A stretch of DNA of 64,000 nucleotides, from positions 1 through 64,000 of the forward strand of contig JAIBCA010000001.1 in NCBI GenBank assembly GCA_019694345.1. Reading direction: 5' to 3'. Source of the stretch: Pyrinomonadaceae bacterium (lineage in GTDB: Bacteria > Acidobacteriota > Blastocatellia > Pyrinomonadales > Pyrinomonadaceae). Both the position numbers and the translations under genes were made by a program. Positions 1 to 9,768 of this stretch are shown here, piece by piece. Position 1 is the first letter of the stretch. Each line of letters begins with the position of its first letter. The notes below the pieces were generated by a model. That model was not told the origin of the DNA, made no database searches, and saw nothing but the letters and a program-made list of their open reading frames with translations.

Positions 1-1
1 C

Positions 2-145
2 GACGACCAGATCGACGCCGTCTCGATCGCCATGTCGCTCTTCGACCGACGGAGCTCAGCTCTCTTTTTCATCTCCCCCAATAACCCCAACGGCGAACTC
101 CGCATCGCCGGCAGCCCGAGGAGGTACGACGCTCGTTTGCCTTAA
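2..145 (+). CDS. C-terminal end of an unidentified protein (cut by window edge)
   Basis: An open frame enters from the left edge and ends at a TAA at 143-145, leaving 47 residues that start DDQIDAVSIAMSLFDRR and end RRYDARLP. The composition looks coding, and the frame stops 46 bases before the well-marked start of the inositol-phosphate synthase gene on the same strand. I do not recognise a family from this fragment. It could be a chance open frame. Confidence 0.4.
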   Translation, partial: DDQIDAVSIAMSLFDRRSSALFFISPNNPNGELRIAGSPRRYDARLP

Positions 146-191
146 CATTTATGTAAAGCTATTCTTTTTAATAGGTTTCTCGGAGGAAAAA

Positions 192-1508
<1,317 letters not shown>

Positions 1509-1597
1509 ATCGGCAAAAGCGGTCCCGGGGTTCGTCTCCCATTTGAGACGGAACGGTGCGTCCGTTCCGACGAGATGGAAAAGGTGAGGACGAGATT

Positions 1598-2110
1598 ATG
1601 ACTGCAAGATGGGCATCCGATAGTCGTGGAAGATCACATTACCTGCTGCATCAGGAGATGAGCCAGTCATGCGGGCCGGCATGCGTGGCAATGGCAGAGA
1701 GCTTTTATAAGCTGGCATGTATGCTAGACCCCGAGGCTCGAGCACGGCAGCTGTCGCAAAATTATCCGGGCCGTTTCGACGAAAAAAGCGGCACCAAAGC
1801 CGGTAACCTGGCCTATGTTCTCAACGCCGAAGGCGTACCGACATACGCCTCGACCGGCGTCGGGGCTGGCAAGCTCTTTGACTATTTTTGGCACTACATC
1901 GGCGAACGTACCAAGATCATCGCCCATATCGCGTGGGCGGGCGGCGGCGGGCATTTTACGCTGCTCAAACAGATCGACCAGGATCACCGAATGATCTTTC
2001 TCGACCCCTGGTACGACGTGGTCGAGGTACCGCGCTCCAGTCTGCCCAACTATAACGCGGGCGGAGCCTCAGGTACGCTGAGCGGTTGGCTGACGATCGT
2101 GCACAAGTGA
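1598..2110 (+). CDS. papain-like cysteine protease (C39/AvrRpt2-like fold)
   Basis: The 170-residue protein carries a papain-type triad: Cys25 in QSCGPACVAM, His119 in GGGHFTLLKQ, and Asp136 in IFLDPWYDV. The spacing suits C39-like or AvrRpt2-like peptidases. No signal peptide is visible, so it probably acts in the cytoplasm or is exported by another route. I chose the ATG at 1598 over a GTG at 1556 because a good Shine-Dalgarno (AGGTGAGGA, 1582-1590) precedes it. It lies upstream of a Clp-type AAA+ ATPase on the same strand, which hints at, but does not prove, a joint role in protein processing. The substrate is unknown. Confidence 0.7.
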   Translation: MTARWASDSRGRSHYLLHQEMSQSCGPACVAMAESFYKLACMLDPEARARQLSQNYPGRFDEKSGTKAGNLAYVLNAEGVPTYASTGVGAGKLFDYFWHYIGERTKIIAHIAWAGGGGHFTLLKQIDQDHRMIFLDPWYDVVEVPRSSLPNYNAGGASGTLSGWLTIVHK

Positions 2111-2191
2111 CCGGGATATTGTGAATGTGTCTCGGTTTCCAAAAAAATATTTGGCGAACCCGACTTTTCGGTTGCGTGAGGAGTAAAAACT

Positions 2192-2380
2192 GTGTTAATT
2201 GTTGACCTTAGGCGGGCCTTCATACTCGCTGTTGATCCTACTGGACATACTCCTCCAGACGCGAAAGTCCAGCCAACGATTACTCTTTTGAAATCATCAT
2301 TAATGACGACAAATTTGCCGTCGGAAATACCGGCAAATTTCGCCGCCAGATACGTTCTAAGGGCATACGGAGTTTTCTGA
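2192..2380 (+). CDS. possible small protein, 62 residues
   Basis: A GTG-started frame is preceded by GAGGAG (2178-2183) at eight bases, the only support for translation. The product (MLIVDLRRAFILAVDPTG...) resembles nothing I know, and codon use is not convincing. It fills most of the 290-base gap between the protease-like gene and the Clp-type ATPase. The gap may equally be non-coding leader for the ATPase gene. Confidence 0.22.
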   Translation: MLIVDLRRAFILAVDPTGHTPPDAKVQPTITLLKSSLMTTNLPSEIPANFAARYVLRAYGVF

Positions 2381-2402
2381 AACACCGTTGGGAGACAAGC
2401 AG

Positions 2403-3611
2403 ATGAGACAGGACACGGCAAAGAAAAAGGAAACCAAGGGGCAGGGCATCCTGCTCGACCCCGAACGCAAAAGTCCGCGGGCGGCCGAGTTTGAAGACAA
2501 ACTCTCGGCCCAGATCGTCGGACAGGAACGCGCGGTCCGCCGCATGAGCGGGCTGTTCCAGATCTATCTCGCGGGGATGAACAATCCGTCGCGTCCGATC
2601 GGCACGATGCTATTTCTCGGGCCGACCGGCTCGGGCAAAACGCGTGTCGTCGAGGCCGCCTCCGAGGTGCTCTTTAACGAGCCGCACACGGTCGTCAAGA
2701 TCGACTGTGCCGAGTTTCAGCACTCGCACGAGATCGCCAAACTGATCGGCTCGCCTCCGGGATACCTCGGCCATCGCGAAACCTCGCCGATGCTGACGCA
2801 GGAGAATCTGGACAAGGCTCACACCGACGATACCAAGCTCACCTTTGTCCTTTTCGACGAGATCGAAAAGGCGTCCGACAGCCTCTGGCAGCTGCTGCTC
2901 GGTATTTTGGACAAGGCGACCTTGACCCTCGGCGACAACCGCCGCGTTGATTTTTCGCGGACCGTGGTCATCATGACGTCAAATCTCGGTGCCCGCGAGA
3001 TGTCCGAGATGATCTCGGGCGGCATCGGCTTTGCACCGACCAAGACCGATCAGGTCAAGGCTGACAACGAGATCGACACCAAGATCTACCGCACCGCACT
3101 CGAGGCGGCAAAACGTAAATTCTCACCCGAATTTATGAACCGTATCGACAAGGTCGTCGTCTTTCGCAGCCTCAAGGAACATCACCTGCGGCAGATACTC
3201 GACATCGAGCTCAAGGCCGTTCAGGACCGCATTACCGAGTCGGCCGGGACGAAATTTGTCTTTGAATGTACAGACGCCGCAAAGGAATATTTGCTCAGCG
3301 AGGGTATTGACCTCAAATACGGTGCTCGTCACCTGAAGCGCTCGATCGAGCGGTTTTTGGTCTATCCGCTGTCAAACCTCGTCGCGACCGAGCAGGTCGA
3401 GACCGGTGATCTGGTAATGGTCGATTACGATGACGAGACCAAGATGCTGTATTTCACCAAGCAGGCCGGTAAATTGATCGTGACGGAAAACAAGGGCGAA
3501 TCTGACTCGGACACACCGCTCGTCAGTGCCGACGGCATCGGCCTGCCGCTTCCGTCCGTCGCCGCTGCACCCGTGATGAGCAAATCTAAGGGCGAAAGCG
3601 ACGAGGTATAG
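2403..3611 (+). CDS. single-ring Clp/Hsp100-type AAA+ ATPase
   Basis: A 402-residue ATPase resembling the second AAA+ module (D2) of ClpB/ClpA plus the D2-small domain, or ClpX-like in size. Visible motifs are Walker A GPTGSGKT (about 73-80), the pore-loop region SPPGYLGH, Walker B VLFDEIEKA, sensor-1 TSNLGARE, and an arginine finger region NRIDKVVVF. It has no ClpX zinc-binding domain and no ClpB N-domain or D1. The C-terminal 60 residues are polar and probably disordered. I prefer the ATG at 2403, with GGGAGA seven bases upstream, over a TTG at 2388. The papain-like protease gene precedes it on the same strand. It likely unfolds or disassembles proteins; targets are unknown. Confidence 0.8.
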   Translation: MRQDTAKKKETKGQGILLDPERKSPRAAEFEDKLSAQIVGQERAVRRMSGLFQIYLAGMNNPSRPIGTMLFLGPTGSGKTRVVEAASEVLFNEPHTVVKIDCAEFQHSHEIAKLIGSPPGYLGHRETSPMLTQENLDKAHTDDTKLTFVLFDEIEKASDSLWQLLLGILDKATLTLGDNRRVDFSRTVVIMTSNLGAREMSEMISGGIGFAPTKTDQVKADNEIDTKIYRTALEAAKRKFSPEFMNRIDKVVVFRSLKEHHLRQILDIELKAVQDRITESAGTKFVFECTDAAKEYLLSEGIDLKYGARHLKRSIERFLVYPLSNLVATEQVETGDLVMVDYDDETKMLYFTKQAGKLIVTENKGESDSDTPLVSADGIGLPLPSVAAAPVMSKSKGESDEV

Positions 3612-3627
3612 CTCGAGAATTTGACGA

Positions 3628-3654
3628 TTCGGGAACCGCGAAACGGTTCCCGAA
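3628..3654. terminator. bidirectional intrinsic terminator
   Basis: An 11-bp perfect stem (TTCGGGAACCG / CGGTTCCCGAA) with a 5-base loop lies between the convergent Clp-type ATPase and glycerol kinase genes. It is followed by ATTT on the plus strand and AAT-rich sequence on the other, so it can serve both transcripts. Confidence 0.75.
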
Positions 3655-3656
3655 AT

Positions 3657-5141
3657 TTACGATCCCCAATGCAACGCACGTGTTACAGTTTCGTGCCAAC
3701 GTTGCATAAGGCGGATCGCTTCGGATCGAGGCATCTGCGGCTCGAACTGGCGGTCAGCCTGCCAGTGCTGGGTCACATCGTTCTTTGACAACCAAAACCC
3801 GACCGCGAGCCCGGCAAGGTACGCGGCACCGAGAGCCGTTGTCTCGGCCGTCTTCGAGCGAACGACCGGTATCTGCAGGATGTCGGCCTGAAACTGGAGC
3901 AGAGCGTTATTCGCCGTCGCACCGCCATCGACCCGCAGCTCAGCCAGCGTCGAGTGGGAATCGGCGTTCATCGCCGTAAGCAGATCGGCCGACTGAAAGG
4001 CGATCGATTCGACCGCCGCTCGGGCGATGTGAGCTTTGCCCGTTCCGCGCGTCAGGCCGACGATGGTTCCGCGAGCGTCCTGATCCCAATACGGCGTGCC
4101 GAGCCCGGCAAAGGCCGGCACGAAATAGACGCCGCCATTATCGGGAACCGATGCGGCCAACGCCTCGACGTCGGACGAACTCTCGATGATCCCAAGCGAA
4201 TCGCGCAGCCACTGGATGACCGCACCGCCGATAAAGACGCTGCCCTCCAGAGCGTATTCGACGGTGTCGCCGATCTGCCAGCCGATGGTCGAGAGCAGAC
4301 GATTTTCGGACACGGCCGTCCGCGTGCCGACATTCTGCAGCATAAAGCAGCCGGTGCCGTACGTATTCTTGGCCGAACCGGCCTCAAAGCAAGCCTGGCC
4401 GAAAAGGGCGGCCTGCTGATCACCGGCGATGCCCGCGATCTTGATGCCGCGAAGCTCGGGCGTCGATCCGATCTCGCCGTAAACCTCGGACGACGAACGC
4501 ACCTCGGGCAGTATTGCCCGCGGTACGTCGAATATCGTGAGGAGCTCGTCGTCCCAGTCGAGATCAGAGATGTTGTAGAGCATCGTCCTTGAGGCGTTCG
4601 ACACGTCGGTAATGTGCAGACGGCCTTCGGTCAGTCGCCAGACGAGCCACGAGTCGATGGTGCCAAAGGCAAGTTCGCCGGCCTCGGCACGCGAGCGTGC
4701 ACCCTCGACATTGTCGAGCAGCCATTTGATCTTGCTCGCACTGAAATAGGCGTTGGTCTCGAGCCCGGTCTTGCGTTTGATGGTGTCGCCGTGGGCCGCC
4801 CTTACCTTTTCGCAGATGTCGGCAGTCCGGCGGTCCTGCCAGACGATGGCGTTGTGGAGCGGCATTCCGGTCAGGCGGTCCCAGATGACGGTCGTCTCAC
4901 GCTGGTTGGTTATGCCCACCGCAGCGATATCCGCGGCAGCAAGGCCGGCTTTGGCAAGAGCCTCGACCGCGGTCTCGATCTGCGAAGTCCAGATCTCCTC
5001 GGGGTCGTGCTCGACCCAGCCGCTCTGCGGATAGATCTGTGTAAATTCACGCTGGCCGACCGAGACGGCGTTGCCGCCGTGGTCGAAGACGATCGCCCGG
5101 CTGCTGGTCGTTCCCTGGTCAAGTGCAAGTATGTAGGTCAT
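3657..5141 (-). CDS. glpK: glycerol kinase
   Basis: Phosphorylates glycerol with ATP to sn-glycerol 3-phosphate in the cytoplasm. The 494-residue protein opens with the FGGY-family nucleotide-binding motif [20 protein letters not shown], continues with [18 protein letters not shown], and has the C-terminal FGGY signature region [20 protein letters not shown] and [17 protein letters not shown]. Length is that of ordinary GlpK. It lies 35 bases downstream of the cystathionine gamma-synthase-like gene on the same strand and may share its transcript. No glpF or glpD is nearby. Confidence 0.95.
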   Translation of the reverse strand: MTYILALDQGTTSSRAIVFDHGGNAVSVGQREFTQIYPQSGWVEHDPEEIWTSQIETAVEALAKAGLAAADIAAVGITNQRETTVIWDRLTGMPLHNAIVWQDRRTADICEKVRAAHGDTIKRKTGLETNAYFSASKIKWLLDNVEGARSRAEAGELAFGTIDSWLVWRLTEGRLHITDVSNASRTMLYNISDLDWDDELLTIFDVPRAILPEVRSSSEVYGEIGSTPELRGIKIAGIAGDQQAALFGQACFEAGSAKNTYGTGCFMLQNVGTRTAVSENRLLSTIGWQIGDTVEYALEGSVFIGGAVIQWLRDSLGIIESSSDVEALAASVPDNGGVYFVPAFAGLGTPYWDQDARGTIVGLTRGTGKAHIARAAVESIAFQSADLLTAMNADSHSTLAELRVDGGATANNALLQFQADILQIPVVRSKTAETTALGAAYLAGLAVGFWLSKNDVTQHWQADRQFEPQMPRSEAIRLMQRWHETVTRALHWGS

Positions 5142-5176
5142 TGCGTATTATATCCGCAAAAGCATATATGAGCCGG

Positions 5177-6355
5177 TCAGATACGTTCTAGTGCCTGTTC
5201 GATATCGGCGATCAGATCTTTGACATCTTCGATACCGACCGACAGACGGATCATCCCGTCGGTGATCCCGGCCCGCAGGCGATCCTCGCGGGGAATGGTC
5301 GCATGCGTCATCGACGCCGAATGCTGCAGTATCGTTTCGACGCCGCCAAGTGATGTTGCCAGCGTGCACAACCTGACGCCGTTGGCAAACGCTTTGCCCG
5401 CCTCGACGCTGCCGACGTCAAACCCGATCATGCCGCCGAAGCCGCCCGTCATCTGCCGCCGTGCGACATCATGGTTTGGATGCGAGGCGAGACCGGGGTA
5501 GTGAACGGCCGCGACCTTTTTGTGGTGAGCGAGGCGCTCGGCGATCGCCATCGCGTTCGCGTTGTGCCGCTCCATCCGCAGGGCCAGCGTCTTGATCCCG
5601 CGGGCAACGAGCCATGCGACCTGCGGTGCGATATTGCCGCCGTAATATTTGTTGGCACCTTGCCGGGCGGCCGTGACGAACTCGGTGCTGCCCACGAGGA
5701 TGCCCGCCGTCAGGTCGCTGTGGCCGCCGAGATACTTGGTCGCACTGTGGATGCAGGCGTCGGCACCGAGGCCGATCGGCCGCTGGTTAAACGGCGTGGC
5801 AAAAGTATTATCGACCACCGTCAACGCCCCGGCGGCCTTGCCGATCGCCGCAACTGTCGCGATGTCAGTCACGCGGCAAAGCGGATTTGAGGGCGTCTCG
5901 ACCCAGAGCAGCGAGGTATTCGGGCGGATCGCATGGCGGTAATTATCGGCATCGGCGGCATCGACAAACGTCGTCTCGATCCCGAAACGCTCGGCAATGT
6001 GGTGTAGAAAGTTGGTCGTCGTCGAGTATCCGGACTCGGGCGCGACGATATGGCTGCCCGTCTTGCAGGCCGTAAAGACCGCCGCCGAAACGGCCGCCAT
6101 GCCGGACGCGAGTGCGAGAGCCGCATCGGCATTCTCCAGTTCGGCAACAGTGCATTCGAGAGCGGTCTGTGTCGGATTGCCGAGGCGGCCGTAGTAGTAA
6201 CCCGGCTTTTCTTCATTGTGTATGGCCGACGCCTCGTCCGCGTCCGGGAATGCGAATACCGACGCCGAATAGACCGGCACCGACAACGCCCCGAAATGCT
6301 CTGAGTGGTCGTCGCCGGCGTGGACCGCGGCTGTATAGAACGACGTTCTGCTCAT
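5177..6355 (-). CDS. PLP-dependent trans-sulfuration enzyme (cystathionine gamma-synthase/lyase family)
   Basis: A 392-residue Cys/Met-metabolism PLP enzyme. The PLP lysine is in HSATKYLGGHSDLTAG, the PLP-phosphate region is ALASGMAAVSAAVF, and the C-terminus has the family signature LRAGITDGMIRLSVGIEDV. Sequence alone does not settle whether it makes cystathionine (MetB-type), cleaves it, or acts as a sulfhydrylase. It is transcribed divergently from an ArsR-family regulator and is followed by glpK. A second enzyme of the same superfamily lies at 32,885, and a cystathionine beta-synthase gene runs off the right edge. Confidence 0.88.
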   Translation of the reverse strand: MSRTSFYTAAVHAGDDHSEHFGALSVPVYSASVFAFPDADEASAIHNEEKPGYYYGRLGNPTQTALECTVAELENADAALALASGMAAVSAAVFTACKTGSHIVAPESGYSTTTNFLHHIAERFGIETTFVDAADADNYRHAIRPNTSLLWVETPSNPLCRVTDIATVAAIGKAAGALTVVDNTFATPFNQRPIGLGADACIHSATKYLGGHSDLTAGILVGSTEFVTAARQGANKYYGGNIAPQVAWLVARGIKTLALRMERHNANAMAIAERLAHHKKVAAVHYPGLASHPNHDVARRQMTGGFGGMIGFDVGSVEAGKAFANGVRLCTLATSLGGVETILQHSASMTHATIPREDRLRAGITDGMIRLSVGIEDVKDLIADIEQALERI

Positions 6356-6469
6356 TGATAATTAATACTCCTGTTCGTGCTTGGGATATCGTAAACCGTT
6401 TGTAGCCGATCGGGCAACGGCCGCTGATCGGATGCGGAACGAGGCGGCCTTTCGCCGCGATTGCGTTAC

Positions 6470-6499
6470 ATATATGGATGACGTAATATGACGATATAT
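6470..6499. promoter_or_regulatory. possible operator upstream of the ArsR gene
   Basis: Between the divergent trans-sulfuration gene and the ArsR gene there are AT-rich arms ATATAT at 6470-6475 and 6494-6499, enclosing a direct repeat of ATGACG (6478-6483 and 6488-6493). It sits 15-45 bases before the preferred ArsR start, where an autoregulatory site would be expected. No biochemical consensus is matched exactly, so this is only a suggestion. Confidence 0.25.
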
Positions 6500-6514
6500 T
6501 CCGCGAGGTCAATT

Positions 6515-6916
6515 ATGAACGAATCAGTCTTTGTCGAACTCGAAAAGTTGTTTCTGGCACTGTCCGACCAAACGCGGCTGCGGCTTCTATCGCTGATGTC
6601 CGGCGGCGAAGTTTCGGTCGGCTACCTGGCCGACACGCTGGGCGAGAGCCAGCCAAAGATCTCGCGGCATCTCGCGTACCTTCGCGGAACGGGGCTCGTA
6701 TCGACGCGGCGCGACGGCAAATGGATATTCTACGGCATCGACGATAGCCTCGACCGCGACGTTCGCCGCGTTCTCGACACCACGCTTGCGTCGATCAGAT
6801 ATGCCCGACCGCCGGCAGTCATTGAAGACAGCCGTGTTGACCGTTCGTCGGAAAGTAAAACAATGATCGAACTTGATGACTGGTCGCCGGCAGAGATCGA
6901 GGTACATCTACTTTAG
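6515..6916 (+). CDS. ArsR-family winged-helix transcriptional regulator
   Basis: A 133-residue regulator with a clear ArsR/SmtB winged helix: LFLALSDQTRLRLLSLM, recognition helix region ESQPKISRHLAYLRGTGLV, and wing STRRDGKWIFYGI. The metal-sensing CxC of helix 3 is absent; the equivalent stretch reads GGEVSVGYL with no cysteine, and the whole protein has none. It therefore is probably not an arsenic or zinc sensor of the classical type. I chose the ATG at 6515 (GAGG six bases upstream) over the ATG at 6488. Its divergent neighbour is a sulfur amino-acid enzyme, so control of sulfur or methyl-cycle genes is possible. The last 9 bases overlap the convergent small gene. Confidence 0.87.
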   Translation: MNESVFVELEKLFLALSDQTRLRLLSLMSGGEVSVGYLADTLGESQPKISRHLAYLRGTGLVSTRRDGKWIFYGIDDSLDRDVRRVLDTTLASIRYARPPAVIEDSRVDRSSESKTMIELDDWSPAEIEVHLL

Positions 6917-7093
6917 CTTTGCCCCGCCCTCGTACGGGCAGTGCCGGCAGCCGTTGCCGCAGCAGTAGCCGCGGTTTGACAGAAAGTGCTCGGTCAGCAC
7001 CATTAGGCCGCCATCGAAATAATAATCGACGCCCTCGACGAGAACCGGGCGGCTGTCGCTGGAAGGCTCGTCGATGTTACGTTCGTCGCTCAT
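6908..7093 (-). CDS. DUF5522-like small protein with C-terminal Cys motif
   Basis: A 61-residue protein whose C-terminal half matches the small family ending in GYCCGNGCRHCPYEG. The four clustered cysteines and the histidine suggest binding of metal or an Fe-S centre. The function of the family is not established. The ATG at 7093 lies 17 bases inside the end of tlyA, so the two are translationally coupled. A longer frame upstream simply runs through tlyA in another frame. Confidence 0.75.
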   Translation of the reverse strand: MSDERNIDEPSSDSRPVLVEGVDYYFDGGLMVLTEHFLSNRGYCCGNGCRHCPYEGGAKLK

Positions 7094-7823
7094 ATGCTGA
7101 CAGAAACTCCTTGTTGCCCTCGGCACCGTGTATCGGCGATTCGATCGTACCGATGACCCTAAGGCCGATACTTTCGGCAAAATCGTTGACCTCGCGGACC
7201 ACACGTTCGTGCTTTTCCGGTTCTTTGACAATTCCACCCTTGCCTACCTCGCCGCGGCCGACCTCGAATTGCGGCTTGATCAGCACGATGATCTTTCCGG
7301 CTGCCGACAGGAGCGGAACAAGTGCCCCGAGTATCTTGGTGGCCGAAATGAACGAAACGTCCATCACGATCAGGTCGAACGGTGAGGCAAAGTCCGCAGG
7401 GGAAAGTTCACGTGCGTTGGTGTTCTCACGAACCTCGACACGCTCGTCGGTCCGCAACCGCCACACGAGCTGATTGGTCCCGGCATCGACGGCGACGACT
7501 GTCGCGGCACCGTGCTGCAGCAGACAGTCGGTAAATCCGCCGGTTGACGACCCGACGTCGAGACACGAGCAGCCCGTCGGGTCAATGGAAAATTCGGCAA
7601 GTGCCTTTTCGAGCTTGAGTCCGCCGCGGCCGACGTATCGGGTTTCCGGCGAGTCCCCCTTGATGCGGATCACTGCGTCACCGGCAAACATCTCGGACGG
7701 CTTATCGACACGGCGGTCGCCGACGAGCACGATGCCCGCCATCACCATTGCCTGTGCCCTCGCCCGCGAGTCGGCGTGACCGCGGGCGACGAGGAGTTTG
7801 TCGATTCGTTCCTTAGGGCTCAC
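7077..7823 (-). CDS. tlyA: TlyA-family rRNA 2'-O-methyltransferase / hemolysin-like protein
   Basis: A 248-residue protein with an N-terminal S4 RNA-binding domain (ERIDKLLVARGHADSRARAQ) and an FtsJ/RrmJ-like SAM methyltransferase domain: CLDVGSSTGGFTDCLLQHGA is the SAM-binding loop, DLIVMDVSFISATKIL contains the catalytic Asp region, and IVLIKPQFEVGR carries the Lys. Known TlyA proteins methylate 16S and/or 23S rRNA; the hemolysin label is historical. The start overlaps the stop of the PqqB-like gene by 4 bases (ATGA). Confidence 0.9.
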   Translation of the reverse strand: MSPKERIDKLLVARGHADSRARAQAMVMAGIVLVGDRRVDKPSEMFAGDAVIRIKGDSPETRYVGRGGLKLEKALAEFSIDPTGCSCLDVGSSTGGFTDCLLQHGAATVVAVDAGTNQLVWRLRTDERVEVRENTNARELSPADFASPFDLIVMDVSFISATKILGALVPLLSAAGKIIVLIKPQFEVGRGEVGKGGIVKEPEKHERVVREVNDFAESIGLRVIGTIESPIHGAEGNKEFLSAYERRT

Positions 7824-8740
7824 AGTTCGATCCTCATCCCGCGGCGGGCGATGCGAAACCCCTTGCTCTTGACCTCGGCCGATGCCTTCTTATCACGCTG
7901 CACGAGCGGGTTGCTGTGATTGAAATGAGTAAAGATGACCTTTGCACGGTCGGCTTTCGAGAGGCTGGCGAGCAATTTCATCGTTTCGGCGACGAACGGG
8001 TGCGGCACCTCGCTCATCGGACGGGCGATCTCGCCATCGGCAAAGAACGTCCCGTCGATCAATAGGTGATCCGACGCTCGTACGAGTTCGCCTAGCGGCG
8101 TGGGCCACTTCTCCCACTTGTCGATATCTGGGATGAAGACGAGTTTTCGGCCGCGAACCGTGATGCGGTAACCGACCGTTTCTGAGAACTCGTCGCGGTG
8201 CGGCACGAGAAAAGGCTCGACCGCGATGTCCTCCGCAAGCTTGACCGGCGTCTTGTCAAACAGCGGCGTCAGAGCAATGTTCCTGAGCGAGACGAGCTGC
8301 GACCACGGTGCGTTCTGTTCGAGCATCAGCTTCATCCGAGGCATCGCGTATGTGGTCACCGCGTTTGCGTTCATCGATTCGCGTCCGAGGTACATGAGAC
8401 CCGTGTAATGACCGATGTGGGCGTGTGTCAGGAATATGCCGTCGAGCCGATTGCTGCGGTCGCCGGTGACGCCCTTTAGAAACTGGAACTGCTCCGGCAA
8501 GTCGGGCGTGGCATCAAATATCCAGCGGCCGCCGGTCCGCGGATCGACAAGCGCTATCGACGAAACGGTCTCCGAGAGGGTCGGGTCGGCCCAAGCGCGT
8601 TTGCAGAACGGCGTATCACAGCCCATTTGCGGCACGCCCGCGTCCTGCGCCGTCCCGAGTACCACGATGTATGGCACGGCAGCAATGCAGTTGGCGGCGA
8701 GCACGAGCGTCAAGGTCAAGGTGGCGATCCGGAGCTTCAT
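7820..8740 (-). CDS. secreted PqqB-like metallo-beta-lactamase-fold hydrolase
   Basis: From the ATG at 8740 the protein has 306 residues: a signal peptide (MKLRIATLTLTLVLAANCIA), then VLGTAQDAGVPQMGCDTPFCKRAW, which is very like the start of PqqB, and a metal motif TLTHAHIGHYTGLMYLGRE of the MBL fold (HxHxGH). Further metal ligands may be the C-terminal TFFAD and FTHFNHSNP. No other PQQ genes are near and the signal peptide is unusual for PqqB, so PQQ synthesis should not be assumed. Forms an overlapping operon with tlyA. Divergent from heme A synthase, 35 bases away. Confidence 0.78.
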   Translation of the reverse strand: MKLRIATLTLTLVLAANCIAAVPYIVVLGTAQDAGVPQMGCDTPFCKRAWADPTLSETVSSIALVDPRTGGRWIFDATPDLPEQFQFLKGVTGDRSNRLDGIFLTHAHIGHYTGLMYLGRESMNANAVTTYAMPRMKLMLEQNAPWSQLVSLRNIALTPLFDKTPVKLAEDIAVEPFLVPHRDEFSETVGYRITVRGRKLVFIPDIDKWEKWPTPLGELVRASDHLLIDGTFFADGEIARPMSEVPHPFVAETMKLLASLSKADRAKVIFTHFNHSNPLVQRDKKASAEVKSKGFRIARRGMRIEL

Positions 8741-8775
8741 TTTTGCGAGTGCATAAAAGTGATATTCTAAGCAAA

Positions 8776-9768
8776 ATGGGACAGGAAACAAAACTAGACA
8801 GGTTTGCCGGATTTGCCCGATACGCGTGGTGGGTGTTGGTTTGGAACATAGTTGTGATCGTCTGGGGCGTGTTCCTGCGGGCGTCAAAATCGGGAGACGG
8901 CTGCGGCGAGCACTGGCTGACGTGCAACGGCGAGCTGATACCGTCGGCGCCGCAATTCAAGACTGTTATCGAATTTTCGCACCGGATGACGACCGTTATA
9001 GACGGTCTTTTGATGGTGATACTCTTGGTCTGGGCGATCATTCTGTGGCGAAAGCTGGGCGTGGCCCGCAGCCGCTACGTCCTGTATTCGGTGATCGGCT
9101 CTGTCTTTTTTGTCATTACCGAGGCAGCTGTCGGAGCGGGGTTGGTGCTGACCGGCAACACGGCCGTCGCCGTTACCGACACGCGTCCGCTTTGGGCGAT
9201 GGGCCATTTGGTCAATACTTTCATCCTGCTCGTATTTCTGACATTGACGGTTTGGCTCGCGAGCGGCGAACGGCAGATCCGAACTCGGCCCGAGAAAAAG
9301 GTCCTGCTGCTCATCGCCGCGGCCGTCACGGGACTTTTCCTGGTCGGGATGAGCGGGACGCTCGCCGCACTCAGCAATATGCTGTTTCCGTCGGCCACTA
9401 TCGCCGAGGGCATTGCTAAAGATCTTTCGGCGGCGTCGAATGTGATCTTGCGTCTCCGTATCAGCCACCCGATACTATCGGTCCTGACGGGCGTCTATCT
9501 TGTATTTCTGTCAGGTTGGCTTAGATCTCGGCGGCCTGCCTCGCCCGACGTCAGATGGTGGTCAGGAGCAGTTTCCGCGCTCGTCGTGATCCAGATCGCA
9601 TTTGGTGCCGCGACGCTCCTTTCGATGGGACCGATCGTTATGCAGCTCGGGCACCTGTTTTTGGCGGATATGGTATGGATCAGCACGATCATGCTTGCCG
9701 TCAACTACTTCGCGGCCGATCCGGCCGACCAGCCCGTTTCCGGCGAGCCGGGGTCAGTCGTCGGATAG
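8776..9768 (+). CDS. ctaA: heme A synthase (COX15/CtaA family)
   Basis: Integral membrane enzyme that oxidises heme O to heme A for aa3-type cytochrome oxidase. The 330-residue protein has about eight hydrophobic segments and the paired histidine motifs of the family: EFSHRMTTVIDGLLM near residue 72, AMGHLVNTFILLVF, RISHPILSVLTGVYL, and QLGHLFLADMVWI. The N-terminal loop includes SGDGCGEHWLTCNGELIPS, matching the CxxxxxxC pair seen in many CtaA proteins. The start at 8776 gives the normal N-terminus. Its end overlaps the convergent DUF374 gene by 15 bases. No ctaB or cox genes are in the window. Confidence 0.9.
   Translation: MGQETKLDRFAGFARYAWWVLVWNIVVIVWGVFLRASKSGDGCGEHWLTCNGELIPSAPQFKTVIEFSHRMTTVIDGLLMVILLVWAIILWRKLGVARSRYVLYSVIGSVFFVITEAAVGAGLVLTGNTAVAVTDTRPLWAMGHLVNTFILLVFLTLTVWLASGERQIRTRPEKKVLLLIAAAVTGLFLVGMSGTLAALSNMLFPSATIAEGIAKDLSAASNVILRLRISHPILSVLTGVYLVFLSGWLRSRRPASPDVRWWSGAVSALVVIQIAFGAATLLSMGPIVMQLGHLFLADMVWISTIMLAVNYFAADPADQPVSGEPGSVVG

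Noticed and set aside
1530-1567. Overlapping hairpins after the inositol-phosphate synthase gene as an attenuator
   Set aside because: Stems are short or bulged and no T-run follows; they could be a weak terminator but do not support a regulatory claim.
3954-4592. 212-codon plus-strand frame opposite glpK
   Set aside because: Antisense shadow of a confidently identified kinase; composition is that of reversed GlpK codons.
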